Shown: positions 9,673-18,411, numbered from the stretch's first letter. The stretch is DNA of 64,000 bases from Thalassospira xiamenensis M-5 = DSM 17429 (GCF_000300235.2 NZ_CP004388.1:1469501-1533500); one strand, 5' to 3'. Notes: generated by a model from the sequence alone, not told the origin. Translations and numbers: made by a program.

Positions 9673-10854
9673 ATGCCGCTTGCTTTATTTGCGTTGACGA
9701 TCGCGGCCTATGCGATCGGCACGACGGAGTTTGTTGTCGTCGGCCTTTTGCCGACCGTGGCAAACGATCTTTCGGTGACCCTGCCGATGGCGGGGTTGAT
9801 TGTCAGTGTCTATGCCCTTGGTGTCACATTTGGTGCGCCGGTTTTAACCGCCCTGACCGGGCGGATGCACCGCAAGACCTTGATGCTGGGTTTGATGGGG
9901 GTGTTTGTGGTCGGCAACAGTGCCGCCGCCCTTAGCCCGAGTTATGAAATGCTTCTGGTGGCGCGGGTGATTTCGGCCTTTGCGCATGGTGTGTTTTTCT
10001 CCATCGGGGCGACGATTGCCGCCGATCTGGTGCCGGAAAACCGCCGGGCATCGGCGATTGCCATGATGTTCATGGGGTTGACGGTTGCGATTGTGACCGG
10101 TGTACCGCTTGGCACCTATATCGGTCAGATGTTTGGCTGGCGGGCGACTTTTTGGGGTGTTTCGCTTCTTGGCGTGATTGCCTTTGTCGGGATTGCGGCT
10201 TTGCTGCCCTCGAACCTCAGCCGGGCAGAGCCCGCACGCCTGCTTGATCAGGTGCGCGTGCTTGGCAGTGGCCGGTTGCTTCTGGTGTTTGGCATGACGG
10301 CGTTTGGTTATGGCGGCACGTTTGTCACCTTTACCTATCTGTCTGCCGTGCTTCAGGATATTACGGGTTTCAGTGAATCCAGTGTCAGCCTTATCCTCGT
10401 TGCTTATGGGCTTGCGATTGCGGTTGGCAACCTTGCCGGGGGACGCATTGCGGATCGGAACCCGGTCCGGGCGTTGACCATCCTGTTTGCCTTGCAGGCC
10501 GTCACACTTGTGATCTTTACCTTTACCGCCGTGTCGCCGATCCTTGCGGTTATTACGCTGGCGGCCCTTGGTTTCCTGCAATTTGCCAATGTGCCGGGGC
10601 TTCAGCTTTATGTCGTGCAACTGGCAAAGCTGCACCGGCCGGGCGGGGTAGATGTCGCATCGGCGCTGAACATTGCGGCCTTTAACCTTGGTATTGCGAT
10701 TGGAGCGTGGGTTGGCGGGATTGTTGTTTCCTCGTCACTTGGCCTGTCGGCAACGCCTTGGGTTGCGGCCCTTCTGGTCGCGTTTGCTGTCGGCCTGACC
10801 ATGATCAGCGGCGCGCTGGATCGCCGGTCCGATAACGCCCTTCAGACCGCATAA
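9673..10854 (+). CDS. MFS transporter, drug/sugar efflux type (DHA1)
   Basis: 393-residue major facilitator with about twelve hydrophobic segments. It begins with MPLALFALTIAAYAIGTTEF and has the GLLPTVANDL element of the AraJ/YdhP/PbuE-like efflux branch. The loop 2-3 motif is TGRMHRKTLM. The ATG at 9673 is preceded by GGAG at 7-base spacing; in-frame codons further upstream encode a polar leader unlike this family. It is divergent from the LysR gene, the usual arrangement for a regulator and its efflux pump. The exported compound cannot be read from sequence. Confidence 0.9.
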   Translation: MPLALFALTIAAYAIGTTEFVVVGLLPTVANDLSVTLPMAGLIVSVYALGVTFGAPVLTALTGRMHRKTLMLGLMGVFVVGNSAAALSPSYEMLLVARVISAFAHGVFFSIGATIAADLVPENRRASAIAMMFMGLTVAIVTGVPLGTYIGQMFGWRATFWGVSLLGVIAFVGIAALLPSNLSRAEPARLLDQVRVLGSGRLLLVFGMTAFGYGGTFVTFTYLSAVLQDITGFSESSVSLILVAYGLAIAVGNLAGGRIADRNPVRALTILFALQAVTLVIFTFTAVSPILAVITLAALGFLQFANVPGLQLYVVQLAKLHRPGGVDVASALNIAAFNLGIAIGAWVGGIVVSSSLGLSATPWVAALLVAFAVGLTMISGALDRRSDNALQTA

Positions 10855-10970
10855 CCGATATCGGGTTGCCGCATCCTGTTTACCGGATGTGGCACCCTTT
10901 GCCGGAAAGACTTGTTTTAAGGGGCTTTCTGGCGTTTTCTGATTGTTCGCCCCACAAAACCGGTTTTGAT

Positions 10971-11906
10971 ATGTCCATTTCGACTGCCATGCCTGCTGCC
11001 GTTCCCGCGCATTTTCCGCGCCAGATTGCGGTTCTGATCCTTGTTGTTGTTGCCTGTTCCTTTGCCGGGAACCATGTGGCGGCAAGGCTGGCATTTGAAA
11101 ACGGCACCGGGTTGCTTCTGGCGATCCTGTGCCGGTCGGGGGTGGCGTTGGCGATCCTGATTACGCTTGTGATCTGGCAAAGGCAGACGATCCGGCTTCC
11201 GGCCGGGACGCGCAGATGGCAATTCTTGCTGGGGCTTCTGGTCACCATTCAAAGCCTGTGCCTGTATTCGGCAGTGGCCCGCATTCCGGTCGCGTTGGCC
11301 CTTTTGACGGCCAACAGTTTCCCGATCATTCTGGCGTTGCTGACCTGGGCGTTGGGTGGGGCGCGACCGACATTGAAATCGGCGGCCCTGATGCTGTTCA
11401 TCCTGTCGGGGCTTGTTTTAGCACTTGATGTGCCCGGCGTTCTGGCGATGGAGGGTGATGTCGGTGCGAACTGGTGGCAGGGGATTGTCTTTGCGCTTGG
11501 TGCGGCAACGTCCTTTGCCGTGGCCCTTTGGGTGACCGATCACAAATTGTCGGCTTTGCGCGGATCGGTGCGCAGCATGTTCACCATGCTGATTGTGTTT
11601 GCATCGATGATCGTGGCCGGTTTCGCCGAACTGGTGCCGGGCGGGATGGCATTGCCGTCCGCGACACCGGGCTGGTTCGGGCTTGGCGCATTGGTGCTGC
11701 TTTATGGTGGTGCCTTTTCCGTCCTGTTTATCTCGGTGCCGCGGCTGAATATGGCGCGCAATGCGCCGGTGATGAATATGGAACCGATTGCCACCCTGCT
11801 GTTTGGCTGGGTGGTGCTGGAACAGATGATCAGCCTGGCCCAGATGCTGGGCGGGTTGGTCGTGATTACCGGGATTGTCATCCTGACGCTGCGCAAATCG
11901 GCCTGA
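10971..11906 (+). CDS. EamA-family (DMT) permease
   Basis: Membrane protein with ten predicted hydrophobic segments and the two-repeat layout of the drug/metabolite transporter superfamily. The first repeat begins near AVLILVVVACSFAGNHVAAR and the second near WQGIVFALGAATSFAVALWV. A late GWVVLEQ segment fits EamA helix 9. About 311 residues from the ATG at 10971; an in-frame ATG lies at 10989, and a longer frame from 10866 gives an implausible N-terminus. No strong ribosome-binding site marks any of these, so the start is uncertain. It follows the MFS gene on the same strand after 116 bp. The substrate is unknown. Confidence 0.85.
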   Translation: MSISTAMPAAVPAHFPRQIAVLILVVVACSFAGNHVAARLAFENGTGLLLAILCRSGVALAILITLVIWQRQTIRLPAGTRRWQFLLGLLVTIQSLCLYSAVARIPVALALLTANSFPIILALLTWALGGARPTLKSAALMLFILSGLVLALDVPGVLAMEGDVGANWWQGIVFALGAATSFAVALWVTDHKLSALRGSVRSMFTMLIVFASMIVAGFAELVPGGMALPSATPGWFGLGALVLLYGGAFSVLFISVPRLNMARNAPVMNMEPIATLLFGWVVLEQMISLAQMLGGLVVITGIVILTLRKSA

Positions 11907-11982
11907 GTGCCGGAATTATCGGAACCTTCGGGTTTGGCAGCCGTTGCGAAGACAGTCGCGACATTTTCAATGAGGAATTCAG

Positions 11983-12807
11983 ATGTTTGATGTATCTGCA
12001 AATGGTGCGGTGATTCCCGCCCTTGGCTTTGGCACTTTTCGCATGCCCGAAGCCGACGTTCTGCGTATCGTGCCACAGGCGATCAAAACCGGCTTTCGCC
12101 ATATCGATACCGCCCAGATTTACGACAACGAAGCCGCCGTCGGGCAGGCGATCCTTGATAGCGGCGTCCCGCGCAAGGACATCTTCCTGACCACCAAGGT
12201 CTGGGTCAGCAATTACAGGCATGATGCCTTTATCAAATCGGTCGATGAAAGCCTTGAAAAGCTTAAAACCGATTATGTCGATCTGCTGCTGTTGCATTGG
12301 CCGAACAATGATGTGTCGCTTGCCGATCAGATCGGGGCGTTAAACGAGGTCAAGCAGGCCGGCAAGGTGCGCCATATCGGGGTCAGCAATTTCAACATTG
12401 CCCTGATGGATGAAGCCGCCGCGCTATCGGATGCGCCGCTTGTGACCAATCAGGTCGAATATCATCCATTCATTGATCAGACCAAGGTCATGGACGTTGC
12501 GCGCAAGCATGGCATGGCCCTGACCGCCTATTATGCGATGGCCGATGGCAAGGTGCTGGAGAATGAGCAGCTTGGCGAGATCGCCAAATCGCATGACAGG
12601 TCGGTCGCGCAGGTTGTCCTGCGCTGGCTGTTGCAGCAGAATGATGTGATTGCCCTGTCGAAAACCGCAACCGAAAGCCGGGTCGCGGAAAACTTTGATA
12701 TCTTTGATTTCGAACTGAGCGGCGAGGAAATGCAGGCCATTCATGGGCTGGCCGATGAAAACGGCCGGATCGTCAGCCCCGATGGGTTGGCACCCGATTG
12801 GGACTGA
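11983..12807 (+). CDS. Aldo/keto reductase, 2,5-diketo-D-gluconate reductase type
   Basis: 274-residue NADPH-dependent carbonyl reductase with the AKR TIM barrel. The catalytic tetrad is visible: Asp and Tyr in FRHIDTAQIYDNEAAVG, Lys in LTTKVW and His in LLLLHWP. The signature GKVRHIGVSNFN follows, and near the C-terminus the cofactor-binding SKTATESRVAENFDIF. Closest in style to DkgB-like enzymes that reduce small aldehydes and ketones. AGGAA lies just upstream of the ATG. It is the last gene of a run of three on this strand, but the gap to the EamA gene is 76 bp, so co-transcription is only possible. The true substrate is unknown. Confidence 0.92.
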   Translation: MFDVSANGAVIPALGFGTFRMPEADVLRIVPQAIKTGFRHIDTAQIYDNEAAVGQAILDSGVPRKDIFLTTKVWVSNYRHDAFIKSVDESLEKLKTDYVDLLLLHWPNNDVSLADQIGALNEVKQAGKVRHIGVSNFNIALMDEAAALSDAPLVTNQVEYHPFIDQTKVMDVARKHGMALTAYYAMADGKVLENEQLGEIAKSHDRSVAQVVLRWLLQQNDVIALSKTATESRVAENFDIFDFELSGEEMQAIHGLADENGRIVSPDGLAPDWD

Positions 12808-12932
12808 TGCTGCTTTCAGGAAGCGACAGGGCCGGGGAAACAGATTTTCCCGGCTAAGATATTGAGAAATATATTTTTTATGTCGTAATGAGTTTTGATT
12901 GGGAACTTTTTCCGGTTTTTGGAAAATTGTTC

Positions 12933-12961
12933 TTGATTTGTTCTTGGTCTTGTGGCATAAA
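12933..12961 (+). promoter_or_regulatory. Putative sigma-70 promoter of a small RNA
   Basis: TTGATT and CATAAA are separated by exactly 17 bp. A start point near 12968 would give a transcript of about 65 nt ending at the terminator at 12995-13032, with no reading frame between them. Confidence 0.5.
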
Positions 12962-13032
12962 GATAAAGTCAACAGGACAAATGGGTCCGGAGACAAAACC
13001 CGCAAAGCGTGATTCGCTTTTGCGGGTTTTTT
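12962..13032 (+). ncRNA. Candidate small RNA (about 65 nt)
   Basis: This short interval lies between a plausible promoter (12933-12961) and a strong terminator. It can fold as a small 5' hairpin (GGAC...GTCC, about 12975-12987), a purine-rich GGAGAC single strand, and the terminator stem. There is no ribosome-binding site followed by an open frame. I do not recognise it as a known RNA family. The alternative is a leftover leader and terminator of a lost gene. Confidence 0.42.
12995..13032 (+). terminator. Rho-independent terminator
   Basis: AAACCCGCAAAGCG pairs with CGCTTTTGCGGGTTT around a 5-base loop and runs into a T6 tract. It could end the candidate small RNA and any read-through from the aldo/keto reductase gene 190 bp upstream. 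Confidence 0.85.
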
Positions 13033-14135
13033 GCGTTTCGGGCGGCAAAAACAGGAATGAGACGATGACAGGGCAGCGATCTGAAAGGCCGCAATGGCGG
13101 CGGCGGTATCGCCAAAGGAGCATCATTGGCGCATGGAAAAGCCATTACGGCGGTGGTGCGTCCGGGCCGTGAGGCCGTCGGAAATTTGCGAAAAACGGGT
13201 GTTTATCATGACGGGAGAAATGTGTCCTTAGGGCAAGGGCGTGTGTTCGGGGCAGCGAGAACCGGGGCCAAGTTGGTTCAGTCCGGGGCCAGTCCGGTCG
13301 GTGAAGCGTGACAATGCCGAGAATCAGCGGGCCCGAATTGCGCCCGGATTGGATCGGCACTGGATCGTCTGACCGGGATTGGCTGGCAGGATCGGTTGTC
13401 AGCGGGCTGGTGGACCGTTTGGCGATGCCGAAAGGCTGGTCATCGATGGCGGGAGTTGTGTGTCTGCCATGCGGCAACGTGTGGCCCTTGGGGTGAGGTG
13501 CGTTTGCGGCGTCAACCGAGGGCGGTAGGTGCTTGTTCAGGGCAGCGTGGTCCGTCCGGGCGGTGGCGTTTGGCGATGCCGGGGGCGGCGGGCTTGGCTT
13601 GGCTTGGCGGGTTTGGATCGGTTTGCCCGGAGCGGCGGGCGGGATCGGTTGCCAGCGGAGCGATGGTGCGTTCGGAGATGCCGAAACGTGGGTCATTGAT
13701 GGCGGGATTTGTGCCTGCCATGCGACAACGTTCTTGCCTTTGGGGCGAGGTGCGTTTGTGGTGTCCATCGAGAGCCCGAGGTGTTTGTTCGGGGCAGCAG
13801 GGACTGGGGCGAGGTCGGTCTGGTGCAATCCGGTTCAGTCCTGTCCTGTCCTGTCCTGTCCGTCCAGCCCACCTGGTTGGTGGCATTTGGTGATGTCGAG
13901 GGGCAGCGGGGTTGGTTGGCTGGCAGGAATGGCCTGGCGATTGATCAAACCGTCATTCCGGGCGCAGCGGAGCGCAGACCCGGAACCTGCGCCCCATTGA
14001 AAGAGCTGGATTCCCGCCTTCGCGGGAATGACGATCAGGTTGGGAATGACGATCAGGTTGGGAATGACAATCGGATCGGGAGGGCTGTGTCAGCGGTCTG
14101 AGGGCCGGGTTATCCGGCCCTGTTGACAGCCACAT
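13033..14135. repeat. Gene-less region with diverged tandem repeats (unit about 253 bp)
   Basis: No convincing gene in about 1.1 kb. Instead there is a clearly related pair of units. The block from about 13390 to 13545 reappears at about 13642 to 13798 with a 253-bp shift; shared words include ATCGGTTG, CAGCGG, GATGCCGAAA, GGCGGGA, CTGCCATGCG, GAGGTGCGTTTG and GGGGCAGC. A weaker third copy is visible at about 13190-13300 (TGTTCGGGGCAGC). A 5-bp microsatellite, (CTGTC)x4, sits at 13841-13860. The long minus-strand frame through the repeats is Pro/Ala-rich and looks like a GC-driven open frame rather than a protein. Confidence 0.6.
13951..14077. repeat. REP-like palindromes and three 18-bp tandem repeats
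   Basis: CGTCATTCCGGG at 13951 is answered by GCGGGAATGACG near 14022-14033, and inside lies the hairpin TTCCCGCCTTCGCGGGAA (14011-14028). Palindromes of this sequence style are common between genes in alphaproteobacteria. They run straight into an 18-bp unit starting GGGAATGACGATCAGG, present at 14024-14041 and 14042-14059 exactly, and at 14060-14077 in diverged form. Confidence 0.75.
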
Positions 14136-15500
14136 CTAGACCGCCTGTGAATGCCGTCCGTGGGCGTGATCAAGATAGGTGTCAAACGCCGCACACACCG
14201 CACGGACAAGCGGGCGGCCGCTTTCGGTAAGGTGGATGTGTGTGCCGTTAACTTCGACGATGCCATCCTGTGTCATGGCGCGGACCCGGTCGATTTCGCA
14301 TGTGAAGCGGTCGGCGGATGTGCCGTGATCGGCGCAGATGGCGGCGACATCAACCGTCAGATTGCACATCAGTTCGTTGATGATGTCGCGCCGGATGCGA
14401 TCCTCGTTGCTAATCGCAATGCCCTTTTCAATCGCACATTTTCCGGCCTCTACCGCGCGTTGCCAGCGGGCAAGGGCCGGGTCGTTCTGGGCATAGCCCT
14501 GTGGCAGCGATGAAATGGCCGAGGGGCCAAATCCGATCAATGCTTCGGCGCGGTCGGTGGTGTAACCCTGAAAATTACGGTGCAAAAGGCCGCTTTTCTG
14601 TGCGATGGCCATGGCGTCGTCATCACGGGCGAAATGGTCAAGGCCGATGGCGCTGTAACCATGCGAGGTCAGCTGGGTCTGGATGGCTTCGTACTGGGCC
14701 CAGCGGGCTGCGGTGTCAGGCAGGGCTTCGGTCGGGATCAGGTTCTGATGCTTTTTCATCCATGGCACATGGGCATAACCGAATACCGACAGGCGGTCGG
14801 GATTGAGCTTGACCGTCTGATCAACGGTTTCGATGATGCTGTCGACCGTCTGGAACGGCAGGCCATACATCAGATCGACATTGATGCCCGAAATCCTGTG
14901 CGCGCGCAGGCGGGCAATGACATCTTCGACCAGCTCAAACGATTGCACGCGGTTGACCGCACGCTGGACAAACGGGTTGAAATCCTGAATGCCGATGCTG
15001 GCGCGGGTAAAACCGCAATCGGCCATGGCATCGATAAATTCCGGGGTTGCGGTGCGCGGATCCATTTCAAGGGCGACTTCGGCATCGTCAAGAATATCGA
15101 TGCGGTCCGTCAGGTCGGCCATGATCGCGCGCAGGTCTTCGGGTTTCAGTGCCGTCGGGCTGCCGCCGCCAAAATGAATGTGCGACACCTTGAAACGATG
15201 GGCGGGGTCAAGTTTTGACAGCAGGCTTGCGATTTCAGCCCGAAGGGCGACAACAAAATTGCCGACCGGGTCATATTGCTTGGTGATTTTGGTATTGCAG
15301 CCGCAGAACCAGCACATTTCCCGGCACCACGGAATATGCAGATAAAGCGATAAGGGTTGTGCTGGATCGAGGTCACCCAGCCAGCTTTCGAAAACCCTGC
15401 CATTCACCGACGCGCTGAAATGCGGTGCGGTCGGATAGCTGGTATAGCGCGGCAGACGCAGGTCGTATTTTTCGTAAAGGGCGAGTTGCATGACGGACAT
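14136..15500 (-). CDS. hemN: Oxygen-independent coproporphyrinogen III oxidase HemN
   Basis: Radical-SAM enzyme that decarboxylates coproporphyrinogen III to protoporphyrinogen IX without oxygen, in haem synthesis. The 454 residues are full length. The cluster-binding motif is HIPWCREMCWFCGCNT (Cys near 59, 63 and 66, with the extra Cys near 68 of true HemN). The N-terminal YEKYDLRLPRYTSYPTAPHF is also the HemN form rather than HemW. An FNR-type box lies 50 bp upstream of the start, which fits induction when oxygen is low. It stands alone downstream of the HIT gene on the same strand. Confidence 0.95.
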   Translation of the reverse strand: MSVMQLALYEKYDLRLPRYTSYPTAPHFSASVNGRVFESWLGDLDPAQPLSLYLHIPWCREMCWFCGCNTKITKQYDPVGNFVVALRAEIASLLSKLDPAHRFKVSHIHFGGGSPTALKPEDLRAIMADLTDRIDILDDAEVALEMDPRTATPEFIDAMADCGFTRASIGIQDFNPFVQRAVNRVQSFELVEDVIARLRAHRISGINVDLMYGLPFQTVDSIIETVDQTVKLNPDRLSVFGYAHVPWMKKHQNLIPTEALPDTAARWAQYEAIQTQLTSHGYSAIGLDHFARDDDAMAIAQKSGLLHRNFQGYTTDRAEALIGFGPSAISSLPQGYAQNDPALARWQRAVEAGKCAIEKGIAISNEDRIRRDIINELMCNLTVDVAAICADHGTSADRFTCEIDRVRAMTQDGIVEVNGTHIHLTESGRPLVRAVCAAFDTYLDHAHGRHSQAV

Positions 15501-15550
15501 CCCGAAAATTCGTTCTGTCCGTCTTTTGCATTATTCCAAATTCATCTTCC

Positions 15551-15564
15551 TTGATATGCGTCAA
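15551..15564. promoter_or_regulatory. FNR/FixK-type box upstream of hemN
   Basis: TTGAT-ATGC-GTCAA matches the consensus TTGAT-N4-ATCAA with one change. It lies in the 83-bp gap upstream of hemN and predicts oxygen-responsive control by an FNR/Anr/FixK regulator. Confidence 0.8.
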
Positions 15565-15583
15565 GGAGCGGCAAAGCGGGAAA

Positions 15584-16012
15584 TTACAGATGCTTGAAAG
15601 CCGAAATCAGATCAGCCCGCAGGATCGCCAGACGTTCATTGCCGGTTTCCTCGTCATACGGTTCGGCCTTGCCGACACCCCAGATCGGGCCGGGCCATGC
15701 GGCATCATTTTTGAACCGGGCGACGACGTGGCAATGCAGTTGCGGAACCATGTTGCCCAGCATCGCCACATTGGTTTTATCGGCCTTGAAACGACGCTTG
15801 AGGGTTGCTGAAGCAATCGCGCATTCATCGCCCAGCAATTTGCGTTCATCCGCGCTCAGATCGTCATAATCGACCAGATTGGCGCGTTTCGGCACAAGGA
15901 TCAGCCACGGATAGCGGGCGTCGTTCATCAGCAGCACGTGAGACAGTGGGCCATCGGTGACAAGATCGGTGTCGGCGGCAAGTTGCGGATGAAGGGCGAA
16001 GTCGTCGATCAT
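15584..16012 (-). CDS. HIT-domain protein
   Basis: 142-residue histidine-triad family protein; these hydrolyse or transfer nucleotides from small substrates. The triad region reads PQLHCHVVARF, so the first histidine of the H-x-H-x-H motif is Gln while the two following are kept, including the one expected to be the nucleophile. This Q-x-H-x-H form is known in a subgroup of bacterial HIT proteins. The C-terminal WPGPIWGVGKAEPYD segment fits that subgroup. It lies upstream of hemN on the same strand, but hemN has its own control site between them. The substrate is unknown. Confidence 0.87.
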   Translation of the reverse strand: MIDDFALHPQLAADTDLVTDGPLSHVLLMNDARYPWLILVPKRANLVDYDDLSADERKLLGDECAIASATLKRRFKADKTNVAMLGNMVPQLHCHVVARFKNDAAWPGPIWGVGKAEPYDEETGNERLAILRADLISAFKHL

Positions 16013-16098
16013 GGTGGGCCTCTTTTGGGGCGTGGGTCGGATGGATGCAAAATCTTATAATCGGAACGCATCAGCTTGTCGCGCGTTCCAGCAAAGGG

Positions 16099-16112
16099 GG
16101 ACAAAATTGTCC
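16099..16112. promoter_or_regulatory. Inverted repeat between the HIT and ndh genes
   Basis: GGACAA-AA-TTGTCC is a 6-2-6 inverted repeat in the 194-bp divergent intergenic region. It could be an operator for either gene; no regulator is identified. Confidence 0.3.
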
Positions 16113-16206
16113 ATCCAATTGTTCTTTTTGAATAACTTGCAATGATCGCCGTTCCTGCCTAGCTAGAGCCGGGGTCGGACAAATGCGATACAGGAGCATG
16201 ACCGGC

Positions 16207-17529
16207 ATGACGGACAGAAAGCGGGTGGTAATTGTTGGCGCGGGTTTCGGGGGCATGAGTGCCGCCAAGAAACTTGCGGGCAAGGATGATGTTGACGTCG
16301 TCCTGATCGACAAGCGCAATCATCATCTGTTCCAGCCACTGCTGTATCAGGTGGCGACCGCCGATCTGTCACCGGCCGAAATCGCCTGGCCGATCCGCAG
16401 TATTTTCAGCCGTTATCCCAATGTTTCCGTCTTCATGGGCGAGGTCACAGGCCTTGATTTGCCGGGGCGGCGGATCATCGCGGGGGATCGCGACCTTTCA
16501 TACGATTATCTGGTGATCGCGACCGGGGCGGTGACATCCTATTTCGGGAATGATCACTGGGCTATGGTCGCACCGGGCCTTAAAAACATTACCGAGGCGA
16601 CCGATATCCGCAAAAGCCTGCTTCTGGCGTTTGAGCGCGCGGAAAACAGCGAAGATGCCGAAGAACGGCGTCGGTTGCTGAACTTTATCGTGGTTGGCGG
16701 CGGGCCGACCGGGGTCGAGATGGCCGGCGCGATTGCCGAACTTGCCAAGCAGGCATTATCCCATGATTTTCGGCGGATCGATCCGCGTGATGCACGCATC
16801 ATCCTTGCCGAAGGGGGCCCCAGATTGCTGGGCGCATTCCCGGAGGATTTATCGGAATATACCCGTAAATCGCTTGAAAAAATCGGGGTCGAGGTCCGCA
16901 CCAATCAACAGGTTTCCGACATTACCGCGATGGGTGCGCAGATTGGCGATGAGTTTATTCCCAGTGCCAATGTGATCTGGGGGGCGGGTGTTCGGGTTGA
17001 TCACCTGGCCGACTGGACCGGGCGGGAATGTGATCGGGGGGGCCGGGTGATGGTCAATACCGATCTGTCGGTGCCGGGCTATGAGGATGTTTTTGTCATC
17101 GGTGATGCGGCGCATGTGCCGTGGCGCGATGGCATGACGGTACCGGGGATTGCACCGGCAGCCAAGCAGCAGGGCAAATATGTTGGCGGGCGTATCCTTG
17201 ATCATATGAGAAGCCGCGAAACGCCGCCATTTGCCTATCGTCATGCCGGAAATCTGGCGACGATTGGCCGTCATCGGGCGGTGATTGACCTGAACGGATT
17301 GAAGCTGCGCGGCTGGCTGGCGTGGTGGTTCTGGGGGCTTGCGCATATCTATTTCCTGATCGGTTTGCGTGCGCCCGCCCTTGTCATGGTGCAGTGGGTG
17401 TGGAGTTATCTGTTCCGCAAAAAGGGCGCGCGCCTGATCACCGGGCAGATGGCGGGCGAGGTATCGGAACAAATAAGTCCAGCGCAAAAACCGGCACAAA
17501 AACCGGCAAAAACACCACCGGGAGAATGA
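16207..17529 (+). CDS. ndh: Type II NADH dehydrogenase (NDH-2)
   Basis: Single-subunit, non-proton-pumping NADH:quinone oxidoreductase on the cytoplasmic face of the inner membrane. About 440 residues. The FAD-binding Rossmann motif VVIVGAGFGGMSAAKKL is at the very N-terminus, the NADH-binding motif VVGGGPTGVEMAGAIAEL is near residue 165, and FVIGDAAHVPW (second FAD contact) is near 300. IAPAAKQQGKY follows, then a hydrophobic C-terminal segment (WLAWWFWGLAHIYFLIGLR) that anchors it to the membrane. I chose the ATG at 16207 because AGGAG lies 10 bases upstream; ATGs at 16183 and 16198 add only a few residues. The last 20 residues are a Pro/Lys-rich tail. Confidence 0.92.
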   Translation: MTDRKRVVIVGAGFGGMSAAKKLAGKDDVDVVLIDKRNHHLFQPLLYQVATADLSPAEIAWPIRSIFSRYPNVSVFMGEVTGLDLPGRRIIAGDRDLSYDYLVIATGAVTSYFGNDHWAMVAPGLKNITEATDIRKSLLLAFERAENSEDAEERRRLLNFIVVGGGPTGVEMAGAIAELAKQALSHDFRRIDPRDARIILAEGGPRLLGAFPEDLSEYTRKSLEKIGVEVRTNQQVSDITAMGAQIGDEFIPSANVIWGAGVRVDHLADWTGRECDRGGRVMVNTDLSVPGYEDVFVIGDAAHVPWRDGMTVPGIAPAAKQQGKYVGGRILDHMRSRETPPFAYRHAGNLATIGRHRAVIDLNGLKLRGWLAWWFWGLAHIYFLIGLRAPALVMVQWVWSYLFRKKGARLITGQMAGEVSEQISPAQKPAQKPAKTPPGE

Positions 17530-17568
17530 GGGGCGATCCATTCCCCGGTGATGGTACCGTCATGTTGT

Positions 17569-18270
17569 TCAGGCCGTCATGGCGATATCTGAATCCTGCG
17601 TGTGACGTGCCTGCAATTGCGTGACGATATCTTTGACCTTTGCCTCGGCATCGGCGATGGATTTTTTGGTGCGTTCGTCGCCGAATTCGTCATATTCGAT
17701 GGCGGCACTATGTTGATCGGTGATGCCGATATATTCCAGCGGGGCAAAGACGCCGCCTTCGACATGGTTAAGATGGGCCACACGTCCACCCGGATCATAT
17801 CCGAAATCGCCGCGCGAGGATAAAACCACCAGTGATTTTCCCCCGGTCAGCATTGGCCAGTAGGGGACGCCATCACGGGCGCGGTCAAAGCCGAAGGTGA
17901 CGCCGACACGGACGATGTTTTCGATCCATGCCTTCATCTGGGCGGGCATGCCGAAATTATACATCGGCACCCCGGCAACAATCACATCGGCACGCAGCAA
18001 TTCGGCAAGCAGTTCGTCGCTTTCAGCCAGAACCTGATGCATCCAGTCTTCGCGCTGTTCGGGTTTGGTGAAGGCGGCGTGAACCCAGTCGCCGGTTACC
18101 GGGCTGGGCGGATTGGCACCGACATCGCGATAGATGATTTCGTCATCCGGGCGGGTGGTGCGCCATTGTTCGATGAATTTGGCGGTAAGGCGGCGGGAGT
18201 GGGAGCCATGGGCGCGGGTGTCGGATCGGCCGGGGCGCGCACTGCTGTCGATATGAAGGATGGTTGTCAT
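17569..18270 (-). CDS. azoR: FMN-dependent NADH-azoreductase (AzoR/AcpD type)
   Basis: Flavodoxin-like FMN oxidoreductase that reduces quinones and azo compounds with NADH. About 233 residues from the ATG at 18270, which has AGGTG a few bases upstream; a longer frame adds a leader unlike the family. It begins MTTILHIDSSARPGRSDTRA. The phosphate-binding start and the VAGVPMYNFGMPAQMKAWIE segment are typical of AzoR, as is LVVLSSRGDFGYDPGG. It is divergent from a GcvA-type LysR gene, whose product is the natural candidate regulator. Confidence 0.9.
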   Translation of the reverse strand: MTTILHIDSSARPGRSDTRAHGSHSRRLTAKFIEQWRTTRPDDEIIYRDVGANPPSPVTGDWVHAAFTKPEQREDWMHQVLAESDELLAELLRADVIVAGVPMYNFGMPAQMKAWIENIVRVGVTFGFDRARDGVPYWPMLTGGKSLVVLSSRGDFGYDPGGRVAHLNHVEGGVFAPLEYIGITDQHSAAIEYDEFGDERTKKSIADAEAKVKDIVTQLQARHTQDSDIAMTA

Positions 18271-18391
18271 GGGGCACCTTTGATCGTTAATGATGATCTG
18301 TGATAATCTGTGTTCATCTGTTTTCGATTTGCGTTGCCCCATATTTGACTTGGATATAGGCTTTGATCAAAATCGAATATCTCAGCCAATA

Positions 18392-18408
18392 GATGAATTG
18401 AGTTCATC
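18392..18408. promoter_or_regulatory. Inverted repeat in the azoR/LysR divergent region
   Basis: GATGAA-TTGAG-TTCATC is a perfect 6-5-6 inverted repeat ending 3 bp before the LysR start codon. Position and symmetry suit an autoregulatory operator, although it lacks the usual T-N11-A core. Confidence 0.4.
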
Positions 18409-18411
18409 CAT

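Noticed and set aside
13145-13828. A 227-codon Pro/Ala/His-rich minus-strand frame
   Set aside because: It runs through the 253-bp repeats, has no good ribosome-binding site, and differences between copies are not concentrated at silent positions. Treated as a GC-driven open frame.
14011-14077. CRISPR-like short repeats
   Set aside because: The 18-bp units are directly adjacent without spacers and there are no cas genes.
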